NCBI GenBank assembly: GCA_021771915.1
Contig: JAETNY010000007.1
Location: forward strand, 1-64,000
Source: Bacillota bacterium
GTDB taxonomy: Bacteria > Bacillota > Dehalobacteriia > UBA4068 > UBA4997
DNA length: 64,000 nt
Direction: 5' to 3'
How positions within the stretch are numbered: position 1 is the first letter of the stretch; each line of letters starts with the position of its first letter. Both the position numbers and the translations under genes were made by a program. This document shows positions 49,055 through 59,547 of this stretch, in pieces. The notes under the pieces are model-generated. The model was not told where the DNA came from, did not search any database, and saw only the letters and a program-made list of their open reading frames with translations.

Positions 49055-51001
49055 TTAGCGAACAATACTACCCGGCAAAATCTCCGCCGGTACCTGCAAA
49101 ACCTGCAATTTATCGCCATCTGAAGCCGCCAAAATCATACCGCGTGATTCAATACCGCGCAGCTTGGCCGGCTTCAAATTAGCCACCAGCACCACCTGCC
49201 GGCCAACCAACTCGTCCGGCTGATAATATTGCGCAATGCCGCTAACCACCGTTCGCTCTTCATTGCCAAGCTTAACCGTCAGCTGCAAAAGCTTGTCCGC
49301 CTTTTTCACCTTTTCACAGGCCACAACCTGACAAACGCGCAGATCAATCCGCTCAAAATCCTCAATGCTGATTTCCGGCTTAATTGGAGCAATTTCAGCC
49401 ATAGGTTCTTCAGCTGCCGCCGATTCCTCCGCCGCGCCCTCATTTTCCTCAGCCAACTGCTTTTCCCAGTCAATCCGGGGGAACAACGCTTCGCCGCGCT
49501 GAATTTTGGTGCCAGCCGGGAAACCGCCCCAAGCCAGCGCCTCCCAATCCTGCCCGGCCGTAGCGGCGTCCAAACCCAGCTGCTGCCAAACCTTAGCCGC
49601 CACATTAGGCATTACCGGAGAAATTAAGATTGTTACCTGACGCAGAACCTCGGCCAGATTATACATCACGGTTTTCAGTTTTTCCGTTTCACCATTCTTA
49701 TTCAGCGCCCAAGGCGCTGTATCATCAATATATTTGTTAGCCTTGCCAACCAGCTTCCAAATTTCAGCAATAGCATTAGCAATATCCAACTTGTCCATAT
49801 ATTTGGCCATGTTAGCCGGGGTCTGCGCCGCTAGCTCCCACAACACCGCATCAAACTCCGTGCCCTCGCTACCGGGCGCTACCTCGCCGCCCAAAAACTT
49901 CTCAATCATAGCTGTGGTGCGAGAAAGTAAATTGCCGTAATCATTAGCCAAATCAATGTTAATGCAGTTTACCAATGCTTCCTCGCTGTAATTAGCGTCC
50001 ATGCCGTAGGCCATCTCGCGCAGCAGGAAGAAACGGATAGCGTCCACACCATATTTTTCGGCCAGCACCACCGGGTCTACCACATTACCTTTACTTTTAC
50101 TCATTTTGCCGTCCTGCATCAACAGCCAGCCATGCGCCACTACTTTTTTGGGCAACGGCAGACCGGCCGCCATCAGGATAATCGGCCAGATAATTGAGTG
50201 AAAACGGATAATATCTTTGGCCATCAAATGCACGTCCGCCGGCCAGTATTTTTGATATTTGCTGTCATCATCGCTATCCACACCCAGCGCTGAAATATAG
50301 TTAACCAGCGCGTCAAACCAGACGTAAACCACATGTTTGCTGTCAAAAGGCACCTTGATGCCCCAATCAAAGGTAGTACGTGATACGCACAAATCCTCAA
50401 GCCCCTGCTTAACAAAGTTTATCATCTCATTGCGGCGCGTATCCGGCTGAATAAAATCCGGGTTATCCTCAATAAATTTCAGCCACTGGTCAGCGTATTT
50501 ACTCATCTTGAAAAAATAGCTTTCCTCTTGCGCCAGCTGCACCGGACGGCCACAGTCCGGGCAAACATGCCCCTCTGCCAGCTGATGTTCCGTGAAAAAA
50601 GTTTCACAGGGCATGCAATACCAACCAGAATACTCTGATTTATAAATATCACCCTGGTCATAAATCTTCTGGAAAAGCCGCTGCACAACCTGCTCATGAC
50701 GCGACTCTGTGGTACGAATAAAATCGCTGTAATCAATATTCAAAAGCTGCCAAAGCTGCTTTATGCCAGCCACAATGCCGTCCACAAATTCCTGCGGCGG
50801 TTGACCAGCCTCTGCCGCGCGCTGCTGAATTTTCAGGCCATGTTCATCGGTGCCGGTCAAAAAATAAGCGTCATAACCGCGCTGCCGTTTATAACGGGTC
50901 ATCGCGTCTGCCGCCACCGTAGTATAAGCATGACCGATATGCAGCTTATCGCTGGGATAATAAATCGGCGTGGTAATATAAAAGGTAGGCTTCTCTGTCA
51001 T
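49055..51001 (-). CDS. metG: methionyl-tRNA synthetase
   Basis: TPIYYPSDKLHIGHAYTT, GKMSKSKGNVVDP, C-terminal tRNA-binding domain. Confidence 0.98.
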   Translation of the reverse strand: MTEKPTFYITTPIYYPSDKLHIGHAYTTVAADAMTRYKRQRGYDAYFLTGTDEHGLKIQQRAAEAGQPPQEFVDGIVAGIKQLWQLLNIDYSDFIRTTESRHEQVVQRLFQKIYDQGDIYKSEYSGWYCMPCETFFTEHQLAEGHVCPDCGRPVQLAQEESYFFKMSKYADQWLKFIEDNPDFIQPDTRRNEMINFVKQGLEDLCVSRTTFDWGIKVPFDSKHVVYVWFDALVNYISALGVDSDDDSKYQKYWPADVHLMAKDIIRFHSIIWPIILMAAGLPLPKKVVAHGWLLMQDGKMSKSKGNVVDPVVLAEKYGVDAIRFFLLREMAYGMDANYSEEALVNCINIDLANDYGNLLSRTTAMIEKFLGGEVAPGSEGTEFDAVLWELAAQTPANMAKYMDKLDIANAIAEIWKLVGKANKYIDDTAPWALNKNGETEKLKTVMYNLAEVLRQVTILISPVMPNVAAKVWQQLGLDAATAGQDWEALAWGGFPAGTKIQRGEALFPRIDWEKQLAEENEGAAEESAAAEEPMAEIAPIKPEISIEDFERIDLRVCQVVACEKVKKADKLLQLTVKLGNEERTVVSGIAQYYQPDELVGRQVVLVANLKPAKLRGIESRGMILAASDGDKLQVLQVPAEILPGSIVR

Positions 51002-51203
51002 ACTTCTTTCCCCCCAAAAAAGTTTTTTATCTTATATATAACTGTATAATATTCTGTAAAAAATAGCATTTTCCTCTTTATAATTTACATTTTTAGTCAG
51101 CAGTTTTGGGATATTTGGCTTGACTTTTCAACAAGCCTGTGTTACAATTACAGCACAATAATTAAACTATGAGTTTAGTTAATTTAATAAAGGAGGTTCC
51201 GAT

Positions 51204-51857
51204 ATGGGACGACGCAAAAAAGAACCGCCCAGCACCCACCGGGAAAATATCGCCGCCACCGCTGCTCAGCTTTTTCATACCAGGGGCTTCGCCGCTACCA
51301 CCATGGACGATATTGCGCGCCAAGCTGGTTACAGCAAAGCAACCCTATATGTATATTTCACCAGCAAACAGGAAATTATCAGTCTGCTGGCGCTGAAAAG
51401 TATGCAGCAGCTTTATGAACGCCTGCAACAGGCGCTATCGGCTAATTCAGCAGCTGCCATGCCAGAAAAATATCTGCTGATTTGCCAAAGCCTGCGTCAA
51501 TTTCAGGCGGAGCAGCCGTTATACTTTCAAATGGTCTTAAACAAAATCAACGCCGCACCTGATAACGCTGACAATTTGCCGGAGGAACACGCTGCCTATC
51601 AGGTGGGCGAGGAGATTAATAACCTTATTCGTGATTGCCTGCTGGAGGGTATAGCGCAGGGGGAACTGCGCGCAGACCTGCCGGTTATGCCAACAATTTT
51701 CAGCTTTTGGGGCATGCTGGCCGGCCTTATCCAGCTGGCCGCCGCCAAACAGGAGTATATAGCCGCCGCTTTCCAGCAAAGCCAGGAGGATTTTTTGGAA
51801 TACGGCTTTCAAATGCTTTATCGTGCCATTGCCAAACAGGAGGAAAATTATGAGTAA
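51204..51857 (+). CDS. TetR/AcrR family regulator
   Basis: [44 protein letters not shown]. Confidence 0.95.
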   Translation: MGRRKKEPPSTHRENIAATAAQLFHTRGFAATTMDDIARQAGYSKATLYVYFTSKQEIISLLALKSMQQLYERLQQALSANSAAAMPEKYLLICQSLRQFQAEQPLYFQMVLNKINAAPDNADNLPEEHAAYQVGEEINNLIRDCLLEGIAQGELRADLPVMPTIFSFWGMLAGLIQLAAAKQEYIAAAFQQSQEDFLEYGFQMLYRAIAKQEENYE

Positions 51858-52416
51858 AAACATACTGGCTATTTTAGGCAGTCCACGCCCTAATGGTTTA
51901 ACAGCGTCTATGCTGAAATATGCTATCAGCTGCGCAGAAAAGACCGGCCATACCGTTCGCCAGCTAAATCTTTATGAACAAAATCTGGCCTATTGTACCG
52001 GCTGTCAGGCCTGTTATCAAACGCAGTTATGCGTCCAGCAGGACGATATCCAACAAATTGTGCCAATGCTGCGGCAGGCCGATGTCATTATTCTGGCTGC
52101 TCCTGTTTATTGGGCCAATGTGCCGGCGCCGGTAAAAAATCTGTTTGACCGTCTGCTGGGTACGGCCATGCAACCCACCGCCACCTTTCCCCAGCCGCGT
52201 CTTTCAGGCAAGCAATATCTGTTGCTGACCGCCTGCCACACCCCCTCCCCCTGGTGCTGGGTTTTCAACCAAAGCCGCAGCGCTTTTCATAATATGGAAG
52301 AATTTTTTAAAACCGCTGGCATGCGGCCGCTGGGCAAGGTAGTTTGCGCCAACAGTGAAAAAATCCATACGCCGACCCCCAAAGCGCTACGCCAAATTGC
52401 CAAAGCATTTTGTTAA
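51850..52416 (+). CDS. flavodoxin-fold NAD(P)H-dependent oxidoreductase
   Basis: [50 protein letters not shown]; overlaps tetR stop. Confidence 0.92.
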   Translation: MSKNILAILGSPRPNGLTASMLKYAISCAEKTGHTVRQLNLYEQNLAYCTGCQACYQTQLCVQQDDIQQIVPMLRQADVIILAAPVYWANVPAPVKNLFDRLLGTAMQPTATFPQPRLSGKQYLLLTACHTPSPWCWVFNQSRSAFHNMEEFFKTAGMRPLGKVVCANSEKIHTPTPKALRQIAKAFC

Positions 52417-52443
52417 TTTTTATCATGAAAGGACTTAAGTAAT

Positions 52444-53295
52444 ATGAAAATGACCCTAACCCCACTGGATTCTCCGCTCTGGGATAAATATCATGGCGCT
52501 TACGGTAATGTGCGCCAAGAGGTTGCCATTATTTCCGGTGCAGAAAAAAAAGCGCCTTCTATTGAACGGCTGCGCAGGCTGGATTTGGCCGAAAAAGATG
52601 ATTTTCAGATAGCGTTTGAAAATCTGTGCGAAAATTTAAGCCACCAGATGACATTCTATGAAGCCAACTATCTGGCGCTGCCCTATATCGTCAAACTGCT
52701 TTCACGCAAGATTGCCGAGGGTGATTTCAGCTGGCAGGTAAATATTTTCTCCGAAGTCGGCTGCTGTCTGGCGGCAGATATTCCCGACGAGCGCAGTCGC
52801 GCCTTTGAGGCCACCCTGCCGCCGGAAATTCTGGAAAGTTATCGTGCTGCTGAAATGCGCATTAAAGATTATGCCAAAAAGTTTATCGTCAACCAAATGA
52901 AAGGACTGCAACTGCTGAATGAGAGCACCCGTGAATTTCTCTTGATTGGCCTGCTGGCTATTTTGGGCAATCATATTCTGGCACAGGTTTTAATCCTTTC
53001 TGATTATGACTCCTGCGGTTTGGCCTGCTCCCAATGCGATTATTATGATGAGGAAGTTTATTTGGACGACCCTGAAATTCAAAGTCGTATTGTCCTGCCG
53101 CCAACCGAAAACTGGGACGGCCAATCCCTGGATAAACCGCAGGTCTGGCTGCCGGCGCTTTTAAGCAAATTTGGCGGCGATATAAAACTGAAACAGAGTT
53201 TAATACCATATTTATTCGGTGAATATACCTGCCCGGAATGTGGCCGTCGGGCACCGCTGCTTGATTTCGCCAAACAATGCTATTGGAGTGAATAA
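52444..53295 (+). CDS. hypothetical protein
   Basis: 283-aa ORF with C-terminal CPECG motif and CSQCDYYDEEVYLDDPE. Confidence 0.75.
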   Translation: MKMTLTPLDSPLWDKYHGAYGNVRQEVAIISGAEKKAPSIERLRRLDLAEKDDFQIAFENLCENLSHQMTFYEANYLALPYIVKLLSRKIAEGDFSWQVNIFSEVGCCLAADIPDERSRAFEATLPPEILESYRAAEMRIKDYAKKFIVNQMKGLQLLNESTREFLLIGLLAILGNHILAQVLILSDYDSCGLACSQCDYYDEEVYLDDPEIQSRIVLPPTENWDGQSLDKPQVWLPALLSKFGGDIKLKQSLIPYLFGEYTCPECGRRAPLLDFAKQCYWSE

Positions 53296-53410
53296 CCTGT
53301 CAAAACATGCAATTCTCACAGGATTGCCATTATTACTCATTTTTTACTCTGCTTTGTCTCATTCCCCTATTGCTGAACAGAAAAATAAGTGATAAAATGA
53401 AAAGGAAATG

Positions 53411-53790
53411 GGAACTAAGCGCAGCTATATTAACCAGGTCTGGGTTGGCGACACCACCTATATTTACACTGATGAAGGCTGGCTATATTTAACTATTGTC
53501 AAGGATTTATATGATAAGAAGATTGTTGGTTATTTTTGGGATAACATATTGATACCAATTTAACTTTAGCTGCGCTAAATATGGCGATAAGCAGGAGAAA
53601 ACCGGGTATTGGGCTAAATATTTTATCGTGACAGGGGCGTACAGTATGCTTCGACAAGTTATCGTGAAAAATTTGAGCTCTGTTATATTTTTCAGAGTAT
53701 GTCGCCAAGTGAACCCCTATGACAATTTTGTTGCTGAAAACTTTTTCAGCTGCCTTATTCGCCTACATTCTGCTTTAGGCTGGATTTCGG
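53411..53790 (+). pseudogene. decayed IS3-family transposase (orfB DDE domain)
   Basis: NQVWVGDTTYIYTDEGWLYLTIVKDLYDKKIVGYFW, then in shifted frames LNMAISRRKPGIGL, DRGVQYASTSYREKFEL and NPYDNFVAENFFSCL. Confidence 0.9.
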
Positions 53791-53987
53791 GAATGGCGCA
53801 CTTGCTCAAACAGCTGTTTAACCGTCTGTTTGCCTTTGTGCTTAACTGGGCTATTCATGGCCTTATTTAGTTTAACCGCCTTGCAGTGCGCCAGATATTT
53901 GCCGACAGTTTCCTTGAGGGTTCTGTCAATAAATTTGCTGCTGCTGACAATTAAGTTTAAAATGCGGCTTTCTATTTCTTCTTGCAT
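53775..53987 (-). pseudogene. PcfB/DUF3801-like conjugative-element protein remnant
   Basis: MQEEIESRILNLIVSSSKFIDRTLKETVGKYLAH...KHKGKQTVKQLFEQ; PcfB-like short form. Confidence 0.6.
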
Positions 53988-54151
53988 TTTTAATCATCTC
54001 ACAATTTAAGATATATTAACGAAATAATACTAGTCACTTGACTGTCTGGAAAGTTAGAATGGATATAGAATTAGGATTGTTTTTCGTAATTATGTATGGT
54101 ATAATTTCTTTTAGTACAAATCTATAAATCGGGATTATTGGAGGATAAACT

Positions 54152-54427
54152 ATGGATTATAAGGACTATATTAAGCAAGGTTTAAATGGAAATGCCCCAT
54201 TAAAATTAATATTATGCGGAAATATACAGAGGACCGAAAATGATAAAGTAGGTGTTGTATCAGTTGTGTATGCTACAAATGATAAAGACCTGGCAGAACA
54301 AAAAATGAATGAATTGATTGTCGCCAATCCCAATAATTATTATATGGTTTATAGCGTGCCACTAAATGTTGATTTGACGGAACTTTCCCATTATCCTTCA
54401 ATAGCAATTTCCAAAGATGATTTATAA
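54152..54427 (+). CDS. hypothetical protein
   Basis: 91 aa; RBS ggagg; terminator-like hairpin downstream. Confidence 0.65.
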   Translation: MDYKDYIKQGLNGNAPLKLILCGNIQRTENDKVGVVSVVYATNDKDLAEQKMNELIVANPNNYYMVYSVPLNVDLTELSHYPSIAISKDDL

Positions 54428-54469
54428 GCAAAGCAATGCCGGTTTAGCGGTTAAAAAATAGCCCAAACA

Positions 54470-54511
54470 GGGCGGTGAGGGTAGGTGTTGACTGTTCTCA
54501 CCGCCTTTTCT
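54470..54511 (+). terminator. terminator
   Basis: gggcggtgag ... ctcaccgccttttct. Confidence 0.7.
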
Positions 54512-54597
54512 GTTATTGCTCCGTTGCGGCCATATCGTGATTAACCTGCATAGCATACAAACCGCCCCTGCACATATGCTGTTGGATATTCCATATC

Positions 54598-54864
54598 TCA
54601 CACCAGCTTAATCACCAGGGCTTTTGTTAATGCAACCTCCAGCATAAGTTCTACCAGCTTCTCCATCTGCTGCTGGTTAATGACGTTGGCTATGTAGGCA
54701 TAACCGACATGTTCTTCGATTTTATTCCGGAGAGTTTGAATGTCCGTCTTTCCAGCAGTTTTAATATTTTTGTTTTTGACCAAATGAATGAGTATTTGAT
54801 ATATATGTGATTCATTAAGATTTGAAGCTACTTGCCTGACGAGTGGTTTTCGATATACAATCAA
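54598..54864 (-). CDS. hypothetical protein
   Basis: 88-aa helical ORF; no recognised motif. Confidence 0.4.
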   Translation of the reverse strand: MIVYRKPLVRQVASNLNESHIYQILIHLVKNKNIKTAGKTDIQTLRNKIEEHVGYAYIANVINQQQMEKLVELMLEVALTKALVIKLV

Positions 54865-54966
54865 CCAGCCGCTGCCCTAAAAGGCGCGACTGGTCGAAAT
54901 GATTCACACCAATCTCTGTCTGCGTCCACTTAAGTGGCCTTGCCAATCGCTAAGTGTTCATACAAA

Positions 54967-54996
54967 AATAAGCCGCCCCAAAAGGAGCGGCTTATT
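54967..54996 (-). terminator. terminator of mmd operon
   Basis: aataagccgcccc-aaaa-ggagcggcttatt. Confidence 0.75.
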
Positions 54997-55021
54997 AATA
55001 ATCTTAACGCATACACCAAGA

Positions 55022-56224
55022 CTATGCCAGGAAAACACCGTTCAACGTCAGCAGAATACCAGCCGCAACAGCGGTACCGATACAACCAGCTACGTTCGGG
55101 CCCATTGCGTGCATCAAGAGGAAGTTAGCAGGGTTATCAGCCTGACCTACTTTTTGAGCTACACGAGCAGCCATAGGTACAGCAGATACGCCAGCAGCAC
55201 CAATCAACGGGTTGAGCTTTTCTTTCAGGAAGATGTTCATGATATGGGCTACAATAACACCGCCGGCGCAAGCCATAGCGAATGCGAATACGCCCAATAC
55301 AAAGATGGACATTGTCTGTGTGGTCAAGAATGTAGTACCCTCGGTGGTAGCGCCCACGGAAGTGCCCAGGAAGATGGTAACAATGTTACACAAAGCATTC
55401 TGAGCAGTATCAGACAGACGGTCTACGCAGCCAGATTCTTTGAACAGGTTGCCGAGCATCAGCATACCAATCAAAGAAGATGCAGAGGGAACAATCATTG
55501 AAACAACGATTGTGTTAACAACCGGGAACAAAATTTTGGTTAATTTCTTAACCTGTTTTTGCTGCTTCATAACAATCTGACGCTGTGCTTTGGTGGTCAA
55601 AGCTTTCATAACAGGCGGCAGAATAATCGGCACCATTGCCATGTAAGAATAAGCAGCAACTGCAATCGGACCCATCAAATGCGGAGCCAGTTTACCAGAC
55701 AGATAAATACATGTCGGGCCGTCAGCACCACCAATGATACCGATAGAAGCAGCTTCAGCAAAGTTGAATTGTACAGCAGGTACATATTCGTCCAGCATCA
55801 AAGCGCCCCACAATGCAATAAATACACCGAACTGAGCAGCACCGCCCAAAATCAAGCTCTTCGGGTTAGCCAAAACCGGACCGAAGTCAGTCATAGCACC
55901 AATACCCAAGAACATCAGAGGCGGGAAAACGCCCAAATGGTCGCCTTGATACAGATAATACAGCATACCGCCGATTTCAGTTACAATAGTATGACCGGCG
56001 TCATCAAAACCCAAGGTGGGGTGAAGCATAACACCGCTGCCGGGAATGTTAACCAACAGCATACCGAAGGAAATCGGAACCAGCAGCAAAGGCTCGAAAC
56101 CTTTCTTAATTGCCAAATACATAAACAGCAAGGCAACCAAAATCATAACGCCGGAGCGCCAATCAAAGATTGCGAAAGATGTGCTTTTGTAAAAATCAAC
56201 AAGAGCAGCACTGATAATTTCCAC
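55022..56224 (-). CDS. mmdB: Na+-translocating decarboxylase beta subunit (MmdB/OadB)
   Basis: EAASIGIIGGADGPTCIYLSGKLAP, GAAGVSAVPMAARVAQKVG. Confidence 0.95.
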   Translation of the reverse strand: MEIISAALVDFYKSTSFAIFDWRSGVMILVALLFMYLAIKKGFEPLLLVPISFGMLLVNIPGSGVMLHPTLGFDDAGHTIVTEIGGMLYYLYQGDHLGVFPPLMFLGIGAMTDFGPVLANPKSLILGGAAQFGVFIALWGALMLDEYVPAVQFNFAEAASIGIIGGADGPTCIYLSGKLAPHLMGPIAVAAYSYMAMVPIILPPVMKALTTKAQRQIVMKQQKQVKKLTKILFPVVNTIVVSMIVPSASSLIGMLMLGNLFKESGCVDRLSDTAQNALCNIVTIFLGTSVGATTEGTTFLTTQTMSIFVLGVFAFAMACAGGVIVAHIMNIFLKEKLNPLIGAAGVSAVPMAARVAQKVGQADNPANFLLMHAMGPNVAGCIGTAVAAGILLTLNGVFLA

Positions 56225-56273
56225 AAGCTTTCCCTCCTATATCCAGTTTATTTTTTTCATAATTGCACAGCAA

Positions 56274-56654
56274 TTACATGGATACCAGAGGATCGCCAGA
56301 CTGAACAGTAGCACCCTGAGCAACGTGAACAGCGGTAACTGTGCCGTCAGCAGGAGCCATAATTTCATTCTCCATCTTCATAGCTTCCAGAATCATCAAA
56401 ACGTCACCAGCTTTAACAGACTGACCAGCAGATACGTTTACTTTCAAAATCGTGCCCGGCAGAGGGCTGGTGATATCGCCAGCGGCAGCAGCAGCCTTCG
56501 GAGCCGGTGCCGGAGCGGGAGCCGGGGCAGCCAACGGAGCAGCAGCCGGGGCAGCAGCAGGAGCAGCAGCTCTCGGAGCAGAAGCTACGGAGCCAGCATC
56601 TTCAACCTCTACAGCAAAAGTTTCACCGTTTACAGTAACATTAAACTTACGCAT
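56274..56654 (-). CDS. mmdC: biotin carboxyl carrier subunit
   Basis: [22 protein letters not shown] biotinylation motif; Ala/Pro-rich linker. Confidence 0.94.
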   Translation of the reverse strand: MRKFNVTVNGETFAVEVEDAGSVASAPRAAAPAAAPAAAPLAAPAPAPAPAPKAAAAAGDITSPLPGTILKVNVSAGQSVKAGDVLMILEAMKMENEIMAPADGTVTAVHVAQGATVQSGDPLVSM

Positions 56655-57040
56655 TATTTATTTCCTCCTTCAGTAAGTCTGGCACGGTCTCCCATAATAG
56701 TACCGTTGCCGGCAGCAGCCCAAGGCAGCAGCGGAGCGCCAGTTCTTTCAATAGCTTTAAATTTCAGCTCAGTAGAACCCATAGCCATAGTTACCGCAGC
56801 AACAATAGCGGCAATCTTGGCATTGTTTTTAGCAGCCGGAGCAGGCGCAGCAGCAGGGGCTGCGGCTTTCGGCGCGGCAGCCGGAGCTGCCGGTTTCGGG
56901 GCATCGGGAGCAATCTGATCCACGATTTTATTCAGCAACCATGTGGTAAAGGTCAAAATTGCCAAAATGCAAAATACGCCGCCCATACCAATGACAGTTG
57001 CCAAAGTACCCATCATAAAATTACTGTATGCATATTCCAT
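56654..57040 (-). CDS. mmdD: OadG-like small membrane subunit
   Basis: N-terminal TM ([27 protein letters not shown]) + Ala/Pro linker; between mmdA and mmdC. Confidence 0.85.
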   Translation of the reverse strand: MEYAYSNFMMGTLATVIGMGGVFCILAILTFTTWLLNKIVDQIAPDAPKPAAPAAAPKAAAPAAAPAPAAKNNAKIAAIVAAVTMAMGSTELKFKAIERTGAPLLPWAAAGNGTIMGDRARLTEGGNK

Positions 57041-57057
57041 ATTAGAATATTACCTCC

Positions 57058-58602
57058 TTACAGCGGAATGTTGCCATGCTTTCTAGCAGGGCGAGATTCC
57101 TTCTTGCCCAACAAGCTGTCCAGGGATTTGCAGAGATAGTAACGAGTCTTATCAGGCTCAACAACCAAATCAACAAAACCGCGAGCCGCAGCCTTATAAG
57201 GATTAGCGAATTCTTCTTCGTATTCGGCAATCTTTTCAGCGCGTGTCTTCTCGGGATTAGAGGAGTTCTTGATTTCCTTAGCAAATACGATGTTTGCAGC
57301 GCCGGAAGCACCCATAACAGCAATCTGCGCAGTCGGCCAAGCAATAGCAACGTCAGCGCCCAAGGACTTGCCGCACATTGCCAGATAAGCACCACCGTAA
57401 GCTTTACGAGTAATCAGAACCAGCAGCGGAACGGTAGCTTCAGAATATGCGTACAACAGCTTAGCGCCGTGGCGGATAATGCCGCCATGTTCCTGAGCAA
57501 CACCAGGCAGATAGCCAGGAGTATCAACACAGGTCAAAATCGGAATATTAAATGCGTCGCACAGACGGATAAAGCGAGCAGCCTTATCAGAGCAGTCAAT
57601 ATCCAAGCTGCCAGCGCCCACTTTGGGCTGGTTAGCAATAACGCCTACGGAACGACCATTCAGACGGATAAAGCCAGTCACGATATTTCTGGCGAAGTTT
57701 TCATGTACTTCAAACAGATAGCCGTTATCAGCAATGCCTCTAACAACTTCTTTCATGTCATAAGGTTTGTTCGGATTGTCCGGAATGATGCTCAACAAGG
57801 ATTCCTCGCAGCGTTCAACCGGGTCATCACAAGCAAATACAGGAGCGCATTCCATGTTGTTGCTGGGCAGGAAGCCTAACAGGGTTTTAACCTGCTCAAT
57901 ACATTCGTCCTCAGTAGCAGCATAGAAATGAGCGTTACCACTCTTGGTGTTGTGGGTACGTGCGCCACCCAAAGCTTCAGCAGTTACAACCTCACCGGTT
58001 ACAGACTGAATTACAGCCGGGCCGGTAATGAACATCTGACATTTATCTACCATGAAGATAAAGTCAGTCAAAGCCGGGGAATACACAGCGCCGCCAGCGC
58101 AGGGGCCCATGATGATGGACAGCTGCGGCACAACGCCAGAAGCCAAAGTGTTCAGTTTGAAAATACGGCCATAGCCGTTCAAAGCGTCAACTGCTTCCTG
58201 AATACGAGCGCCGCCGGAATCGTTGATGCCGATGCAGGGCGCGCCGTTTTTAACAGCCAACTCCATAACTTTACAAATCTTAGCAGCGTGCATTTCGCCC
58301 AAGGAACCACCCTGAACAGTGAAATCCTGAGAGAAAACATAAACCAGACGGCCGTCAACTGTGCCGTAACCAGTTACAACGCCTTCGCCAGGAGCTTTAA
58401 CTTTGTCAAAGCCAAAAGCAGTACCGCGGTGTACCACGAACTGATCCAACTCTACAAAGCTGCCCTCGTCCAGAATTTTGTTAATTCTTTCACGAGCAGT
58501 ATATTTGCCCTTAGCATGATGCTTATCAATTTTGTCTTGCCCACCGCCCAAAATAACTTCTTCACGTTTTTTGATCAACTGAGCCAACTTATCTGTAGCC
58601 AT
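57058..58602 (-). CDS. mmdA: methylmalonyl-CoA decarboxylase alpha (carboxyltransferase) subunit
   Basis: GGGQDKIDKHHAKGKYTARERI, NDSGGARIQEAVDAL, MGPCAGGAVYSPALTDF. Confidence 0.95.
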   Translation of the reverse strand: MATDKLAQLIKKREEVILGGGQDKIDKHHAKGKYTARERINKILDEGSFVELDQFVVHRGTAFGFDKVKAPGEGVVTGYGTVDGRLVYVFSQDFTVQGGSLGEMHAAKICKVMELAVKNGAPCIGINDSGGARIQEAVDALNGYGRIFKLNTLASGVVPQLSIIMGPCAGGAVYSPALTDFIFMVDKCQMFITGPAVIQSVTGEVVTAEALGGARTHNTKSGNAHFYAATEDECIEQVKTLLGFLPSNNMECAPVFACDDPVERCEESLLSIIPDNPNKPYDMKEVVRGIADNGYLFEVHENFARNIVTGFIRLNGRSVGVIANQPKVGAGSLDIDCSDKAARFIRLCDAFNIPILTCVDTPGYLPGVAQEHGGIIRHGAKLLYAYSEATVPLLVLITRKAYGGAYLAMCGKSLGADVAIAWPTAQIAVMGASGAANIVFAKEIKNSSNPEKTRAEKIAEYEEEFANPYKAAARGFVDLVVEPDKTRYYLCKSLDSLLGKKESRPARKHGNIPL

Positions 58603-58623
58603 CCTTTTACCTCCTAAAGATCC

Positions 58624-59031
58624 TTATTTGTGTTCGCAAAGTTCCAGCAAAATGCCGCGTGTAGCCTTCGGGTGCAAGAAAGCAATTCTTGCGCCGCCAG
58701 CGCCATTGCGAGCCACTTTGTCAATCAGACGAACGCCAGCAGCATCCAAATCAGCCAGAGCCTGGTCAATATTATCAACCTTGAATGCAACGTGCTGGAT
58801 ACCCTCGCCGTTCTTTTCCAGGAACTTGGCAACGGGACCATCAGGAGTGGTAGATTCCAACAACTCTACCCAGCTATTTTCAACAGGAATAAAACCAGTA
58901 GTGGTTTTCTGTTCCTCAACTGTTTCTTTGAAGTCCAGCTTCAAACCCAAAGCCTCACCCCAAAAAGCCATAGCCTCGTCAATGTTATTAACTGCCACAC
59001 CCAGATGATCAATTCTTTCTACCTTGAACAT
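58624..59031 (-). CDS. mce: methylmalonyl-CoA epimerase
   Basis: RIDHLGVAVNNIDEAMAFWGEALGL...EGIQHVAFKVDNID...LLELCEHK. Confidence 0.95.
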   Translation of the reverse strand: MFKVERIDHLGVAVNNIDEAMAFWGEALGLKLDFKETVEEQKTTTGFIPVENSWVELLESTTPDGPVAKFLEKNGEGIQHVAFKVDNIDQALADLDAAGVRLIDKVARNGAGGARIAFLHPKATRGILLELCEHK

Positions 59032-59427
59032 ATTTTTTCACCTCCAAAAATTTTTTGCAGAGCCACAGTATTTTGGACAGTATAACCATGCCCCTGCGTT
59101 TAAATAAAATGATTAGGATTTATATAAGAAAAGCACGGATTAAAACCAGCTTTTTCCTACCTTGGCCAAAACTCCGCCCGGCCACATTTTCCAGGCTATG
59201 AGTTTTTTATGAAAATTCTTCTGTTAATCTCCATAATTCGCTTATTATATTACACTAGTTATATAATAACATTAAACACAGATTTTAGCAATACAATTTT
59301 GCGAAAAATTTTATCTATTCTGCATTATTTTTATTCATTTGTGATAAAAAAATGCCGCAAAAATTTTTCTCAAAAAAACATTGACTTCCAACGAAAAATA
59401 GTTTAAAATAAAAAGTACATAAAATTT

Positions 59428-59502
59428 GCGCCTGTAGCTCAGTGGATAGAGCGTCGGCCTCCGGAGCCGAAAGCGTAGGTTCGATTCCTATCAGGCGTAC
59501 CA
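59428..59502 (+). tRNA. tRNA-Arg (anticodon CCG)
   Basis: gcgcctgtagctcagtggatagagcgtcggcctccggagccgaaagcgtaggttcgattcctatcaggcgtacca folds as a cloverleaf; CCA encoded. Confidence 0.96.
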
Positions 59503-59512
59503 TGCGCGAAAA

Positions 59513-59544
59513 ACCTTGGGTATATCAGCCCAAGGTTTTATTTT
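59513..59544. terminator. terminator
   Basis: aaccttggg-tatatcag-cccaaggttttatttttt. Confidence 0.75.
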
Positions 59545-59547
59545 TTA

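Noticed and set aside
51002-51200. T-box leader upstream of metG
   Set aside because: No T-box motif or specifier-like structure recognised.
55559-56311. 250-aa + strand ORF antisense to mmdB
   Set aside because: Shadow ORF of a strongly conserved gene; low-complexity Gln/His/Asn-rich translation.
57076-58617. 267-aa and 229-aa + strand ORFs antisense to mmdA
   Set aside because: Shadow ORFs; mmdA is clearly the coding strand.
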